From NCBI RefSeq assembly GCF_040537815.1, contig NZ_JBEWSZ010000001.1, forward strand, positions 744,001 to 808,000: a stretch of 64,000 nucleotides of DNA, read 5' to 3'. Below, one piece after another: positions 9,232-17,228 of this stretch. Under the pieces are notes generated by a model, which saw only the letters and a list, made by a program, of their open reading frames with translations, was not told the origin of the DNA and searched no databases. A program made the position numbers and the translations under genes. This stretch comes from Mesorhizobium shangrilense (GTDB lineage Bacteria > Pseudomonadota > Alphaproteobacteria > Rhizobiales > Rhizobiaceae). How positions within the stretch are numbered: the stretch's first letter is position 1; every line of letters begins with the position of its first letter.

Positions 9232-9488
9232 GCATCGGGCTCGTCCGAAAACCGCTGCGCATTTTTCGGCCCGATGCCTTGGCTATCCCCGATGCTTTGG
9301 CTGTCCTTGTCGCCGGACTCACGGCGATGCCCGTCGACGAAGCTTTCGGTCTTGTCGGCGATCAGGCGGTCGCGCTGCTTCTCTGCCTTGGAACGACCGT
9401 GCAAGGCCCGGTTCTGTTCGGCGTCACGCAACTTCTCGTCCCGCGCCTTCTGCTTTCGGGCCTGGCGGAGATTGACGATGTCGCCCAT
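9228..9488 (-). CDS. DUF4169 family protein
   Basis: 86 residues from ATG 9488 (MGDIVNLRQARKQKARDEKL); the frame extends upstream to 9560 but that part is not conserved-looking. The protein is small, highly charged and helical, with NLRQARK as the family hallmark. Function is unknown. It sits 16 bp after the sspB stop on the same strand and overlaps the RHH start. The order sspB - DUF4169 - RHH suggests a conserved rhizobial operon (inference from memory of related genomes). Confidence 0.82.
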   Translation of the reverse strand: MGDIVNLRQARKQKARDEKLRDAEQNRALHGRSKAEKQRDRLIADKTESFVDGHRRESGDKDSQSIGDSQGIGPKNAQRFSDEPDA

Positions 9489-9504
9489 GGCGTGGCTCGT
9501 CGGA

Positions 9505-10044
9505 TTATTTCTTGCGGAAGGCGTCGAGGGAGACGACTTCCGCGCCCTTGGCGGCGGCATCCGCCGCAGCAGGCTTCTTTTCGGCCTCGGCGGCGGCCTT
9601 CTTCTCCGCCTTTGGCTTTTTCTCCGAGACGATTGTCAGCGGCTCGGGAGTTGGCTGGGCGGCTGGCTCGTCGGCCGCCGCGCCCTCCGTCTTGACGTCG
9701 AATTCCAGTTCGAAATTGACCGACGGATCGTAGAAGCCGCGCACGGCCGAGAACGGAATTTCCAGCTTTTCGGGAACATCGGAGAAGGACAGCCCAACCT
9801 CGAAGCCGGTTTCCGTCACTTTCAGGTCCCAATACTGGAACTGGATGACGATGGTCATCTGTTCGGGATAGCGCTCGCGCAGCCTCGAAGACACGCGCAC
9901 GCCGGGCGCGCCGGTCAGGAAGGTGATGAAGAAATGATGGTTGCCGGGCAGGCCGGTGCGCGCGACCTCGGCCAGAACCTTGCGCATGACGCCGCGCAAT
10001 GCCTCCTGGGCCAGAATGTCGTAGCGGATGTGGTCGTCGGCCAT
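9505..10044 (-). CDS. sspB: SspB family ClpXP adaptor (alpha-type)
   Basis: 179 residues from ATG 10044 (MADDHIRYDILAQEALRGVM); an in-frame start at 10113 adds 23 unlikely residues. The SspB fold is visible in HHFFITFLTGAPGVRVS and TIVIQFQYWDLKV. A low-complexity Ala/Lys/Glu linker (about residues 125-165) leads to the C-terminal tail VVSLDAFRKK, the likely ClpX-docking motif. Known role: SspB tethers ssrA-tagged polypeptides to ClpXP for degradation. The substrate-tag source, ssrA, is encoded 3 kb away at 12990-13310. First gene of the sspB-DUF4169-RHH group. Confidence 0.93.
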   Translation of the reverse strand: MADDHIRYDILAQEALRGVMRKVLAEVARTGLPGNHHFFITFLTGAPGVRVSSRLRERYPEQMTIVIQFQYWDLKVTETGFEVGLSFSDVPEKLEIPFSAVRGFYDPSVNFELEFDVKTEGAAADEPAAQPTPEPLTIVSEKKPKAEKKAAAEAEKKPAAADAAAKGAEVVSLDAFRKK

Positions 10045-10197
10045 GTGACGGTCAGGTTCCGTTGAATCGTCCGCATAGCTGTAATCAAGCTTGAGGGCGG
10101 CGTAAACCGGCATATAGATCGAGCCGATGCCGAAGCTAGGCCTGTTGTCGTCTATTTTGATCGGTTTGGCGACATTTCAACAAAGCTGGCGCATGAT

Positions 10198-10887
10198 TCA
10201 GGCGCTGGCCAGCGCGCTGAGCTTTTCTGTACTGGCCGCGGACTTGCGCCTGCCGAAGGCGCGCAGGAAGGTGCGCACGCCATTGGTCGCCGACTGCAGC
10301 ACCTCATCGTCCCTTGGCGTGCCGCCGAGCATGAAAATTGTCTGCAGTTCGGCATTGACGAGGCTGAGGAACTGCCGCGCCGCGACATCGGGATCGTCGA
10401 TCGCGAGATAACCGCCGTAGGCGAGGCGGGCAAAGCGGGCGGCAAGCGCAGGCCATGTCCTGCCAGGACCCTGTTCGCGCCATTCGGCAAACAGCTCGGG
10501 ATAGCGCTCGCCCTCGGTCTGGATCAGCTTGCGTAGGAATTTTCCGTCGCGGTTGCAGATGCAGTTCTGGTTCATGCGCACCGCAAACGCGATCAGATCG
10601 GCCTCGAGATCCCTGGGTTGGTCTGGGAAAGTGGAGATGGTGGCGAAGATGCCGGCGTTGCAACGCTCGGTCAGATCGCGGACCACGGCAATAAAGAGTT
10701 TTTCCTTGTCGCCATGATGATTGTAGACCGTCTGGCGCGAAACCCCGGCCTCGGCCGCGATCAGGTCGATATTGGCGCCGGCGAAGCCCTCGCGGCAGAA
10801 CACGGACGCTGCGGAATCGACGATGGACACGCGCTTAGCCTCGTGGCCGCGTGGCGGGAAAGTGTCAGGAGAAACGCTTGGTCTCAT
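10198..10887 (-). CDS. TetR/AcrR family regulator
   Basis: 229 residues. The N-terminal helix-turn-helix reads VFCREGFAGANIDLIAAEAGVSRQTVYNHHGDKEKLF, a typical TetR domain. The C-terminal part is a ligand-binding helical domain of the AcrR C-terminal type. It is divergent from the Bcr/CflA transporter at 11055, and a TTGGACA-N4-TGTCTAA operator lies between them over the transporter promoter. That makes it the probable local repressor of the efflux gene and of itself. Confidence 0.9.
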   Translation of the reverse strand: MRPSVSPDTFPPRGHEAKRVSIVDSAASVFCREGFAGANIDLIAAEAGVSRQTVYNHHGDKEKLFIAVVRDLTERCNAGIFATISTFPDQPRDLEADLIAFAVRMNQNCICNRDGKFLRKLIQTEGERYPELFAEWREQGPGRTWPALAARFARLAYGGYLAIDDPDVAARQFLSLVNAELQTIFMLGGTPRDDEVLQSATNGVRTFLRAFGRRKSAASTEKLSALASA

Positions 10888-10907
10888 GCAAATCTATATA
10901 GAGGTGA

Positions 10908-10936
10908 TTGACGATTTGGACAAGACTGTCTAAATT
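10908..10936 (+). promoter_or_regulatory. Promoter and TetR operator for the Bcr/CflA efflux gene
   Basis: TTGACG (10908-10913), a 17-base spacer and TAAATT (10931-10936) form a good sigma-70 promoter pointing to the MFS gene. The palindrome TTGGACAAGACTGTCTAA (10916-10933) covers the spacer and the first bases of the -10. This is the arrangement expected for a TetR repressor encoded divergently at 10887. Confidence 0.72.
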
Positions 10937-10953
10937 TGTGGACACGATATGAA

Positions 10954-10985
10954 GAGGTTCCACTCCGAAGAAGTGTCGGAACCTC
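10954..10985 (+). other. 5'-UTR hairpin ahead of the efflux gene
   Basis: GAGGTTCC (10954-10961) pairs with GGAACCTC (10978-10985), with a short inner ACT/AGT pairing. It lies in the predicted untranslated leader between the promoter at 10908 and the ATG at 11055. No U-tract follows, so it may affect mRNA stability rather than termination. Confidence 0.4.
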
Positions 10986-11054
10986 ATGGGATGGAACGTC
11001 CTAGGGTTAGACGTCGCCTAGCGGCGGCAGCCAGATTCGAAAGAAGCCACTATC

Positions 11055-12260
11055 ATGAGTCCCAAATTCCTCCGCATCGCGGTCGTGCTCGGCTTGTTGT
11101 CCGCCATCGGCCCGTTCGCCATCGACATGTATCTGCCCGCGCTGCCGTCGATCGGCGCGGATCTGCACGCCGGCACCGCCGCCGTGCAGATGAGCCTGCT
11201 GATCTTCTTCCTGTCCATGGGCTTCGGCCAGATCGTCGTCGGGCCGATCTCCGACATGGTCGGCCGCAAACTGCCGCTTTATGGCGGCCTCGTGCTGTTC
11301 ATGATCGGCGGCATCGGTTCGGCGATGGCACCGACCATCGAGTGGCTGATCGCCTTCCGTTTCCTGCAGGGCCTTGGCGCCAGCGCCGGCATGGCTGTGC
11401 CCCGTGCCATCGTGCGTGACCTGCACACCGGCACCGAGGCCGCCAAGCTGATGTCCTTGTTGATGCTGGTGTTTTCGGTGTCGCCGATCCTGGCACCGCT
11501 GACCGGCAGCGTGATCATCGAGAATATTGGCTGGCGCGCCGTGTTCTGGACGGTGACAGGTGCGGCCGCACTTGCAACCATCCTGCTGGCGACCTCGCTC
11601 AAGGAGACGCGGCCGGTGGAAGACCGCGTCGGCTCCTCCTTCGGCACCGCGCTTGTCGGCTATCGCTTCCTGATGGGCGATCGTAATTTCCTTGGCCTGA
11701 CGGCGATCGCCGGCTTCGGCATTGCCAGCTTCTTCGTCTATCTGTCGAGCTCGTCCTTCATCCTGATCGACCATTACGGGCTGTCGCCCTCGGTCTACAG
11801 CGTGTTCTTCTCGATCAATGCCGTGGCTTTCATCGGCATGTCGCAGATGACGGGACTGCTGGCGGAGCGGTTCGGACTGCGGCGTGTCGTGCGCGTCGCG
11901 GTAGCCGGCTACGCAACGACGATGGTGGTGCTGTTCGCCGTAATGGCCTCCGGCATCGATCGGCTCGACGTGATGGCGGCACTGCTGTTCGTCGGCTACG
12001 GTTTCCTTGGCCTGGTCATTCCGACGACTTCGGTGCTGGCCATGGAAGAGCATGGCGAGATCGCCGGCACGGCCTCTGCGCTGATGGGCACGCTGCATTT
12101 CGCCATCGGCGCACTCGCCATGGGTGTTGCCGGCGTGTTCTTCGACGGGACGCCGTTGCCGATGGTGGCGGGCATCGCGCTGTGCGCGGTGATCTCCTTC
12201 ACGCTGGCCAAGGTGACGCTCGGGCGTGGACGCGAAGTCGTCGAAGCGCCGGCGGAGTAA
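11055..12260 (+). CDS. Bcr/CflA family multidrug efflux MFS transporter
   Basis: 401 residues, about 12 membrane segments. The N-terminus IGPFAIDMYLPALPSIGADL is the Bcr/CflA hallmark (D in helix 1). The MFS loop motif DMVGRKLPLYGGL follows helix 2. Expected to export drugs such as bicyclomycin, chloramphenicol or sulfonamide analogues by proton antiport; the substrate is not readable from sequence. Divergent from a TetR gene and under a well-placed promoter/operator. A terminator hairpin lies 20 bp after the stop. Confidence 0.93.
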   Translation: MSPKFLRIAVVLGLLSAIGPFAIDMYLPALPSIGADLHAGTAAVQMSLLIFFLSMGFGQIVVGPISDMVGRKLPLYGGLVLFMIGGIGSAMAPTIEWLIAFRFLQGLGASAGMAVPRAIVRDLHTGTEAAKLMSLLMLVFSVSPILAPLTGSVIIENIGWRAVFWTVTGAAALATILLATSLKETRPVEDRVGSSFGTALVGYRFLMGDRNFLGLTAIAGFGIASFFVYLSSSSFILIDHYGLSPSVYSVFFSINAVAFIGMSQMTGLLAERFGLRRVVRVAVAGYATTMVVLFAVMASGIDRLDVMAALLFVGYGFLGLVIPTTSVLAMEEHGEIAGTASALMGTLHFAIGALAMGVAGVFFDGTPLPMVAGIALCAVISFTLAKVTLGRGREVVEAPAE

Positions 12261-12280
12261 GCCGTCACCAACAAGCGATG

Positions 12281-12307
12281 AAAGGCCGGGTCAATCCCGG
12301 CCTTTTC
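12281..12307 (+). terminator. Rho-independent terminator after the efflux gene
   Basis: AAAGGCCGGG (12281-12290), loop TCAAT, CCCGGCCTTT (12296-12305), then TT. A 10-bp GC-rich stem flanked by A and T runs, so it can work in both directions. It serves the converging MFS gene and the ATPase gene ending at 12316. Confidence 0.8.
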
Positions 12308-12315
12308 ATGCAAGA

Positions 12316-12867
12316 TCAGACAAGTCCTGCCTCGGCCAGCACAAATCGCAGCCGCGTCTCGACCGGCGCCAGGGGCAGCGGAACCAGTTCATAGCCCAGT
12401 TCGGTGTAGACGCCGACCAGCGCATGGTAGGTGCGCTCGGCCTCGTCCAGTGTCTGCTTGCGTTCTTCATCCTGCGCGAAGATGTCCGGCCAGGGCGGGG
12501 CAATGAAGACGCGCGCGTTGTAGCGGAAGCGGTCCGCCGCGGCGCTGACGTGTCCGGGTACGGGCAGGCCGCTCAGCCTGAGATAACCTAGGGTGTCCGG
12601 TACGCCGCGATCGAAGAAGACGGCCCCCTTCTGTTCGATAGACCCTTGATAGGAGCGCAGTTCCCACGACAGCATCAATTCGGCGAAGAGTGCCCGGTCA
12701 TGCCAGGGCAGGGCGGGACCGCCTATCGCTGACTGGTCGCGGATGATGCCGCGCCCTGCCTCGACGGAGGTGGCGAAGCCGGCTGAACGCAAGGCTTCGA
12801 TCAATGTGGTCTTGCCGGAGCCCGGACCGCCGGTCAGCACAAAGAACCGATCGGAATCGTTTTGCAT
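12316..12867 (-). CDS. AAA family P-loop ATPase (AAA_28-like)
   Basis: 183 residues from ATG 12867 (MQNDSDRFFVLTGGPGSGKT); the frame runs back to 12969 but that part is not protein-like. The Walker A motif GGPGSGKTT is near residue 15. GAVFFDRGVPDTLGYL holds a hydrophobic-D-R segment typical of nucleotide-kinase-like AAA_28 proteins. A Lys/Glu-rich lid region (DEERKQTLDEAERTYHALVGVY) follows. The physiological substrate is unknown. It lies just downstream of ssrA on the same strand. Confidence 0.85.
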   Translation of the reverse strand: MQNDSDRFFVLTGGPGSGKTTLIEALRSAGFATSVEAGRGIIRDQSAIGGPALPWHDRALFAELMLSWELRSYQGSIEQKGAVFFDRGVPDTLGYLRLSGLPVPGHVSAAADRFRYNARVFIAPPWPDIFAQDEERKQTLDEAERTYHALVGVYTELGYELVPLPLAPVETRLRFVLAEAGLV

Positions 12868-12989
12868 TTCTTGTCCTTGGTGGGGGTGTGGTTGGACACG
12901 GCGGCAAGGCGACGTTGCGGCCCGCACGATCAGCAGTGCGAAAGCCCGTCGACGAGGCCTGCCGTCCATACATGTCAGAGGATGGGAGA

Positions 12990-13310
12990 AGTGGAGGTTT
13001 CTGTTGCCAGGTACCTCCGAACCCCGCCTAGAAGTGCGAACCCCTAGGGCTTGATTTGAAGCTATCGCACTGCATTAAGCAGCGAGACGTGCTTCCGCAT
13101 AGTTGTCGTTTGCAACTACTAGTTTAGCCCGATGACGGTGGTACCATGCCGGGCAAAAGTACGATCTTTACACCTTCGTCGATCCTATTTCGCCCCCAGC
13201 AAAAGCCGCTCTCTCACAAGAGCGGTTTTTGGTGGAGGCGCCGGGTACCGCCCCCGGGTCCGAACGGCTTATTTCATCGCCCATTTATCGCCATAGTCGG
13301 TCAAGCCGAC
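12990..13310 (-). ncRNA. ssrA: Transfer-messenger RNA, circularly permuted two-piece form
   Basis: Read on the minus strand, the acceptor piece comes first (about 13310 to 13230) and ends CCTCCACCA with the CCA encoded. A hairpin spacer follows (13229-13198; stem CCGCTCT/AGAGCGG). The coding piece then starts GGGGGCG at 13197 and runs to about 12990. The two acceptor strands pair over seven bases (13197-13191 with 13234-13240). The third pair is G-U, the alanine identity element. The tag frame at 13113-13075 reads ANDNYAEARLAA and TAA. The order is that of alphaproteobacterial permuted tmRNAs, which are cut into two RNAs. Function: rescue of stalled ribosomes and tagging for ClpXP. The exact 5' and 3' ends are estimates. 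Confidence 0.95.
13075..13113 (-). other. tmRNA proteolysis-tag reading frame
   Basis: Minus-strand codons GCA AAC GAC AAC TAT GCG through GCT GCT and TAA encode ANDNYAEARLAA. It ends in Leu-Ala-Ala, the ClpX-type degron. The alanine charged on the tmRNA would precede it in the finished tag. Confidence 0.95.
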
Positions 13311-13317
13311 AAATCGA

Positions 13318-13346
13318 ATATAGGGGGCAGTCGTCGAAAATGAAAG
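13318..13346 (-). promoter_or_regulatory. Predicted ssrA promoter
   Basis: On the minus strand CTATAT (13323-13318) is a rhizobial-style -10. CTTTCA (13346-13341), 17 bases upstream, is a weak -35. Transcription would begin near 13311, just ahead of the acceptor piece. Confidence 0.5.
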
Positions 13347-13516
13347 GCCGCAATCGCGCTTTGTCCCCGTTTCAAATTGCAACGCAAAGGGTTGACTTGA
13401 AAGCGCTCTCAACCGAAGCTTTGCCACGGTGAGGAGTTACCGACCTAGCGCACAAGTTGCGGAGCGCGCCACAGCCCTCATCGACCGGATCCGTGGCGCC
13501 GACGAGGGGAAGTTTG

Positions 13517-13828
13517 ATGGCCGATTATCTCGCAGACGTGAAGAAATACGACGCCGCGGCGAACGCCGACGTGGTCGAGAAGATCGTGAAGCACCTGGGC
13601 ATTGCGCTACGCAATCGCGATTCCTCGCTGGTATCCTGCACGGACCCGAAGGAACTCGATCGCGTCAAGGCGGGCTGGGTCTCGAAGAAGCTCGGCATCA
13701 CCGACGACAAGAAGGCAGACGCCGCGATCCAAAAGGTCTGCCAGACGATGCACGCTGACCACAGCAAGCACCGGGTAACGTTCTACTATCTGGTAGCGAA
13801 GGATCTGGGCAAGCTCGGCTCGCTTTGA
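13517..13828 (+). CDS. DUF2853 family protein
   Basis: 103 residues from ATG 13517 (MADYLADVKKYDAAANADVV), with GGGGAAG a few bases upstream. An in-frame ATG at 13457 has no support. Conserved features are IVKHLGIALRNRDSSLVSCTDPKEL and a C-terminal YYLVAKDLGKL. It is a small soluble helical protein of unknown function found in proteobacteria and Bacteroidetes. It stands alone between ssrA (divergent) and thyA. Confidence 0.85.
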   Translation: MADYLADVKKYDAAANADVVEKIVKHLGIALRNRDSSLVSCTDPKELDRVKAGWVSKKLGITDDKKADAAIQKVCQTMHADHSKHRVTFYYLVAKDLGKLGSL

Positions 13829-13963
13829 CGGTTTGGACCTGGCGCAGCAGGACAATCGCTTCAGTTTGAATTTGCACCTTATCGAGCGCAAACGCCCGAA
13901 AAGAGTGATGGGACAAGCCAACGCTTGGGCTGTTTTGATGTGTTCGGCCGCCGGTCTGGCGGC

Positions 13964-13969
13964 TATAAT
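13964..13969 (+). promoter_or_regulatory. Candidate -10 element of thyA
   Basis: A perfect TATAAT lies 30 bases upstream of the thyA ATG. No convincing -35 is present at 16-18 bases (TGTTCG at best). It may be an extended or activator-dependent promoter. Confidence 0.4.
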
Positions 13970-13998
13970 GCCTCGACAATCGAATCGAGCCGGAAACG

Positions 13999-14793
13999 AT
14001 GCGCCAGTATCTCGACCTTCTGAAACATGTGCTGGAAAACGGTGCTGATCGTGGCGATCGCACCGGCACCGGAACGCGTTCGGTGTTCGGCTACCAGATG
14101 CGCTTTGACCTTGCCGACGGTTTTCCCGTCACCACCACCAAGAAGCTGCATCTGAAGTCGATCATCCATGAGCTCCTGTGGTTCCTGGCCGGCGACACCA
14201 ACGTCAGATATCTCAACGACAACGGCGTCTCCATTTGGGACGAATGGGCAGACGAGAATGGCGACCTTGGCCCGGTCTATGGCAAGCAATGGCGCTCCTG
14301 GCCGGACGGCCATGGCGGCTCGATCGACCAGATTGCTGGTCTTCTGAAGGAGATACGCCGGAATCCTCAATCGCGGCGGCTGATCGTTTCGGCGTGGAAC
14401 CCGGCCGAGGTGGAGGCCATGGCGCTGCCGCCCTGCCACTGCCTGTTCCAGTTCTATGTCTCCAAGGGCAGGCTTTCCTGCCAGCTTTACCAGCGCTCAG
14501 CCGATATTTTTCTCGGCGTACCCTTCAACATCGCTTCCTATGCGCTGCTGACCCTGATGGTGGCTGAGGTGACCGGGCTGAAGCCAGGTGATTTCGTCCA
14601 CACGCTTGGCGATGCGCATCTCTACTCGAACCATTTCGAGCAGGCGCGCGAACAGCTGCGGCGCACGCCGAGGGCGCTGCCGACGATGTGGATCAATCCG
14701 GAGGTAAAAGACCTCTTCGCCTTCCGCTTCGAGGATTTCCGGCTGGAAAACTATGTCGCCGACGCGAGCATCAAGGCGCCCATCGCGGTCTGA
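13999..14793 (+). CDS. thyA: Thymidylate synthase
   Basis: 264 residues, the normal length for ThyA. The protein starts [26 protein letters not shown] with the phosphate-binding Arg region. The catalytic Cys is in [12 protein letters not shown]. The folate/dUMP motif [24 protein letters not shown] and the C-terminus ending APIAV are intact. Reaction: dUMP plus methylene-tetrahydrofolate to dTMP plus dihydrofolate. The dihydrofolate is recycled by FolA, encoded 6 kb downstream. In many rhizobia the two genes are closer; here molybdate and cobalamin genes lie between them. Confidence 0.97.
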   Translation: MRQYLDLLKHVLENGADRGDRTGTGTRSVFGYQMRFDLADGFPVTTTKKLHLKSIIHELLWFLAGDTNVRYLNDNGVSIWDEWADENGDLGPVYGKQWRSWPDGHGGSIDQIAGLLKEIRRNPQSRRLIVSAWNPAEVEAMALPPCHCLFQFYVSKGRLSCQLYQRSADIFLGVPFNIASYALLTLMVAEVTGLKPGDFVHTLGDAHLYSNHFEQAREQLRRTPRALPTMWINPEVKDLFAFRFEDFRLENYVADASIKAPIAV

Positions 14794-14804
14794 GCCAGTA
14801 CTTC

Positions 14805-15296
14805 CTATCCAACCTCGAAGTCGCCCGGCTGCGGCGGCGCGATCGGCTTGAACAGCGCCCGATCCGGCTTCAGGTCGAGCAGGGGTGTTCCGTCGACGCA
14901 ATCCATGCCGCGCACCAGCAATGTCGAGCCTTCGACGCCAGCAAGTGTCACGATCGCTGTGCCGATCGGGTTGGGCCGGACCGGCGAGCGCAGCGCGAAA
15001 GTGCCGCGCGAGGTGCCGTCGCTGGCCGGGCTCTGCCTGACGAGATCGCGCCGCGACAGATGCAGCCAGTAGAGAACCTCAAGTCGCTCGAATGCCTCGA
15101 CACCCTGCAGCGCCTCCCGCCAAGGGTCGAAGATCTCGATCCGGCAGACCGGGCCATCCGCCCGGCCTTGGCGCGGCGTGAGCAGGCGCGAACCCCAGGG
15201 CGTGCGGATCACGCCGATGAACACCAGGCCGGCGTCGGTCGCCGGTGGCGGATCAACCGCCACCTCGCTTGGCCTGATCTCGTTTTCCCGAACCAT
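14805..15296 (-). CDS. trmO: TrmO/YaeB family tRNA methyltransferase (TsaA-like)
   Basis: 163 residues from ATG 15296 (MVRENEIRPSEVAVDPPPAT). Family signatures: FIGVIRTPWGSR near the start and SPVRPNPIGTAIVTLAGVEG in the core, the beta-barrel SAM-binding fold. Known E. coli TrmO N6-methylates the threonylcarbamoyl group of t6A37 in some tRNAs. Alphaproteobacterial members lack part of the C-terminal domain, as here, so the exact target is less sure. It directly follows the mop-like gene (15 bp), which suggests cotranscription. Confidence 0.85.
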   Translation of the reverse strand: MVRENEIRPSEVAVDPPPATDAGLVFIGVIRTPWGSRLLTPRQGRADGPVCRIEIFDPWREALQGVEAFERLEVLYWLHLSRRDLVRQSPASDGTSRGTFALRSPVRPNPIGTAIVTLAGVEGSTLLVRGMDCVDGTPLLDLKPDRALFKPIAPPQPGDFEVG

Positions 15297-15310
15297 TTCG
15301 CTCAGAACTT

Positions 15311-15520
15311 TCAGTCGATGCCAACCATCACGTCCGAGGCCTTGACCACCGCATAGGCCTGCTTGCCTTTTTCCAGCTTGAGATCGGCGACAGCTTCGTT
15401 GGTGATCGAGGAGGTGACGACGGCGCCGCCGCCAATGTCGATGCGGACATGCGAGGTGGTCGCTCCCTTGACGATCTCGACGATCGTTCCCCTCAGGATA
15501 TTGCGGGCGCTGATTTTCAT
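15311..15520 (-). CDS. Molbindin-like TOBE domain protein
   Basis: 69 residues: MKISARNILRGTIVEIVKGA, then SHVRIDIGGGAVVTSSITNEA and AYAVVKASDVMVGID. This is a single Mop/TOBE domain, the size of molbindins, which assemble into hexamers that store molybdate. It is divergent from modA, with a shared 185-bp intergenic region carrying a Mo-box-like element. Placement with modABC supports a role in molybdate homeostasis. Confidence 0.9.
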   Translation of the reverse strand: MKISARNILRGTIVEIVKGATTSHVRIDIGGGAVVTSSITNEAVADLKLEKGKQAYAVVKASDVMVGID

Positions 15521-15635
15521 GGAGTTTCCTTTCCGTGTTTTTGTCCTGTGCCAGTCTTAGCAAAACCATCCGAGCACGCCATGTGCAAGGTTACGGCAAG
15601 ATGAAACGGCTTTGGCTGATGCTGGCCCTTTACCT

Positions 15636-15659
15636 TGTTATGTTCATGCGGATATATCG
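15636..15659. promoter_or_regulatory. Candidate ModE-type (Mo-box) site upstream of modA
   Basis: TTGTTATGTT and GATATATCG form imperfect inverted half sites around CATGCG, resembling the CGNTATATA-N6-TATATNNCG type of ModE operator. It lies between the divergent mop-like and modA genes. Moderate sequence match only. Confidence 0.4.
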
Positions 15660-15705
15660 GTTGGCAGGCTCGTAGCCCAACGGATTTCAGCTCAGGGAGA
15701 GTTTC

Positions 15706-16491
15706 ATGACGCGCAGGGGTTTTGAAATGAAGGTGATTGCTATTGGTGGTTTTGCGGCAATGCTGATGGCGGCGATACCTGCTCATGCCGACGACAAGGT
15801 GGTGGTGTTTGCCGCGGCCAGCCTCAAGGATGCGCTCGATGCCGTCAACAAGTCGTGCGAGGCCGATGTCGGCGAGGCAGCGACCATTTCCTACGCGGCA
15901 AGCTCGGCGCTGGCCAAGCAGATCGAGGGCGGCGCGCCGGCCGATGTGTTCATCTCCGCCGATCTCGACTGGATGAAATATCTCTCCGACAAGAAGCTGA
16001 CCAAGCCGGACACCGAAGTGAAGCTGCTCGGCAACGAGATCGTGCTGGTGGCGCCGAAGGATTCCAAGGTTGAAGCCAAGATCGAGAAGGGCTTCGACCT
16101 AGCCAAACTGGTTGGCGACGGCAGGCTCGCCATGGGCGATTTCAAGGCGGTGCCGGCCGGCAAATACGGCAAGGCGGCGCTGGAATCGCTGGGCGTCTGG
16201 TCCTCGGTCGAAAGCAAGGTGGCGCAAGCCGAGAATGTGCGTGCGGCGCTCAAGCTGGTTTCGACCGGCGAGGCCGCACTCGGCATCGTCTATGCCACCG
16301 ACGCGCATGCGGAAAAGGGCGTCAAGGTGATCGGCACCTTCCCGGAAGATTCGCATCCGCCGATCATCTACCCGGTTGCCCAGACTGCGGATTCGAAGGA
16401 CAAGCATACGGCGGCCTTCCTGAAATGCCTGCAGTCCGCCAAGGCGGCCGAACTCTTCAAGGATCAGGGCTTCACCGTCCTGGCCAAGTAA
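15706..16491 (+). CDS. modA: Molybdate ABC transporter substrate-binding protein
   Basis: 261 residues from ATG 15706, which has GGGAGAG seven bases upstream (15727 is a second in-frame ATG). A signal peptide ends at IPAHA-DDKV. The mature protein begins VVVFAAASLKDALDAVNK, with the ASL oxyanion-binding turn typical of ModA. ASSALAKQIEGGAPADVFISAD and GIVYATDA are further ModA segments. It binds molybdate or tungstate in the periplasm and delivers it to ModBC. First gene of modABC. Confidence 0.95.
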   Translation: MTRRGFEMKVIAIGGFAAMLMAAIPAHADDKVVVFAAASLKDALDAVNKSCEADVGEAATISYAASSALAKQIEGGAPADVFISADLDWMKYLSDKKLTKPDTEVKLLGNEIVLVAPKDSKVEAKIEKGFDLAKLVGDGRLAMGDFKAVPAGKYGKAALESLGVWSSVESKVAQAENVRAALKLVSTGEAALGIVYATDAHAEKGVKVIGTFPEDSHPPIIYPVAQTADSKDKHTAAFLKCLQSAKAAELFKDQGFTVLAK

Positions 16492-16523
16492 GGCCTGACC
16501 AAGTAAAGGATGCGTTCTGACGC

Positions 16524-17228
16524 ATGAACTGGCTGCTGGACCTCACTCCCGACGAATGGAATGCGGTCCGGCTGTCCATCAAGGTGGCGACCGTGGCCAT
16601 GGTCGCCAGCTTGCCGCCGGGCATACTGATCGCGCTGTTGCTCGCGCGGGGCCAGTTCTGGGGCAAGACGCTGCTCAACGGGCTGGTCCACATGCCGCTG
16701 ATCCTGCCGCCGGTGGTGACCGGCTATCTGCTGCTGCTGACCTTCGGCAAGCGTGGCCCCGCCGGCGCCTTCCTCGCCGAGCATTTCGGCATTGTCTTTT
16801 CATTCCGCTGGACGGGCGCCGCACTGGCCTGCGGGGTGATGGGTTTCCCCTTGATGGTGAGGGCAATCCGGCTGTCGATCGAGGCGGTCGATCGCAAGAT
16901 GGAAGCGGCGGCCGGGACGCTGGGCGCCAGCCCGCTCTGGGTGTTCGGCACGATCACGCTGCCGCTGATCCTGCCCGGCCTGATTGCAGGCGCCATCCTG
17001 TCCTTCGCCAAGGCAATGGGCGAGTTCGGCGCGACCATCACCTTCGTCTCCAACATCCCGAACGAGACGCAGACGCTGCCTTCGGCGATCTATACGTTCA
17101 CGCAGGTGCCGGGCGGCGATGAAGGCGCGCTCAGGCTGACGCTGATTTCCATCATCATCTCCATGGCGGCGCTCGTCGCCTCGGAAGTGCTGGCCCGGCG
17201 CGTCGGCCGGCGGATGGACATCGAATGA
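16524..17228 (+). CDS. modB: Molybdate ABC transporter permease
   Basis: 234 residues with five to six membrane helices. The cytoplasmic coupling loop is AAGTLGASPLWVFGTITLPLILPGL (EAA motif), which contacts ModC. The family segment MPLILPPVVTGYLLL is present. It overlaps modC by four bases (ATGA at 17225-17228), so translation is coupled. Start ATG 16524 directly precedes MNWLLDLTPDEWNAV. Confidence 0.96.
   Translation: MNWLLDLTPDEWNAVRLSIKVATVAMVASLPPGILIALLLARGQFWGKTLLNGLVHMPLILPPVVTGYLLLLTFGKRGPAGAFLAEHFGIVFSFRWTGAALACGVMGFPLMVRAIRLSIEAVDRKMEAAAGTLGASPLWVFGTITLPLILPGLIAGAILSFAKAMGEFGATITFVSNIPNETQTLPSAIYTFTQVPGGDEGALRLTLISIIISMAALVASEVLARRVGRRMDIE

Noticed and set aside
13146..13343. Short plus-strand frames in the tmRNA locus
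   Set aside because: They lie antisense to ssrA, cross its acceptor and coding pieces, and have no protein features.
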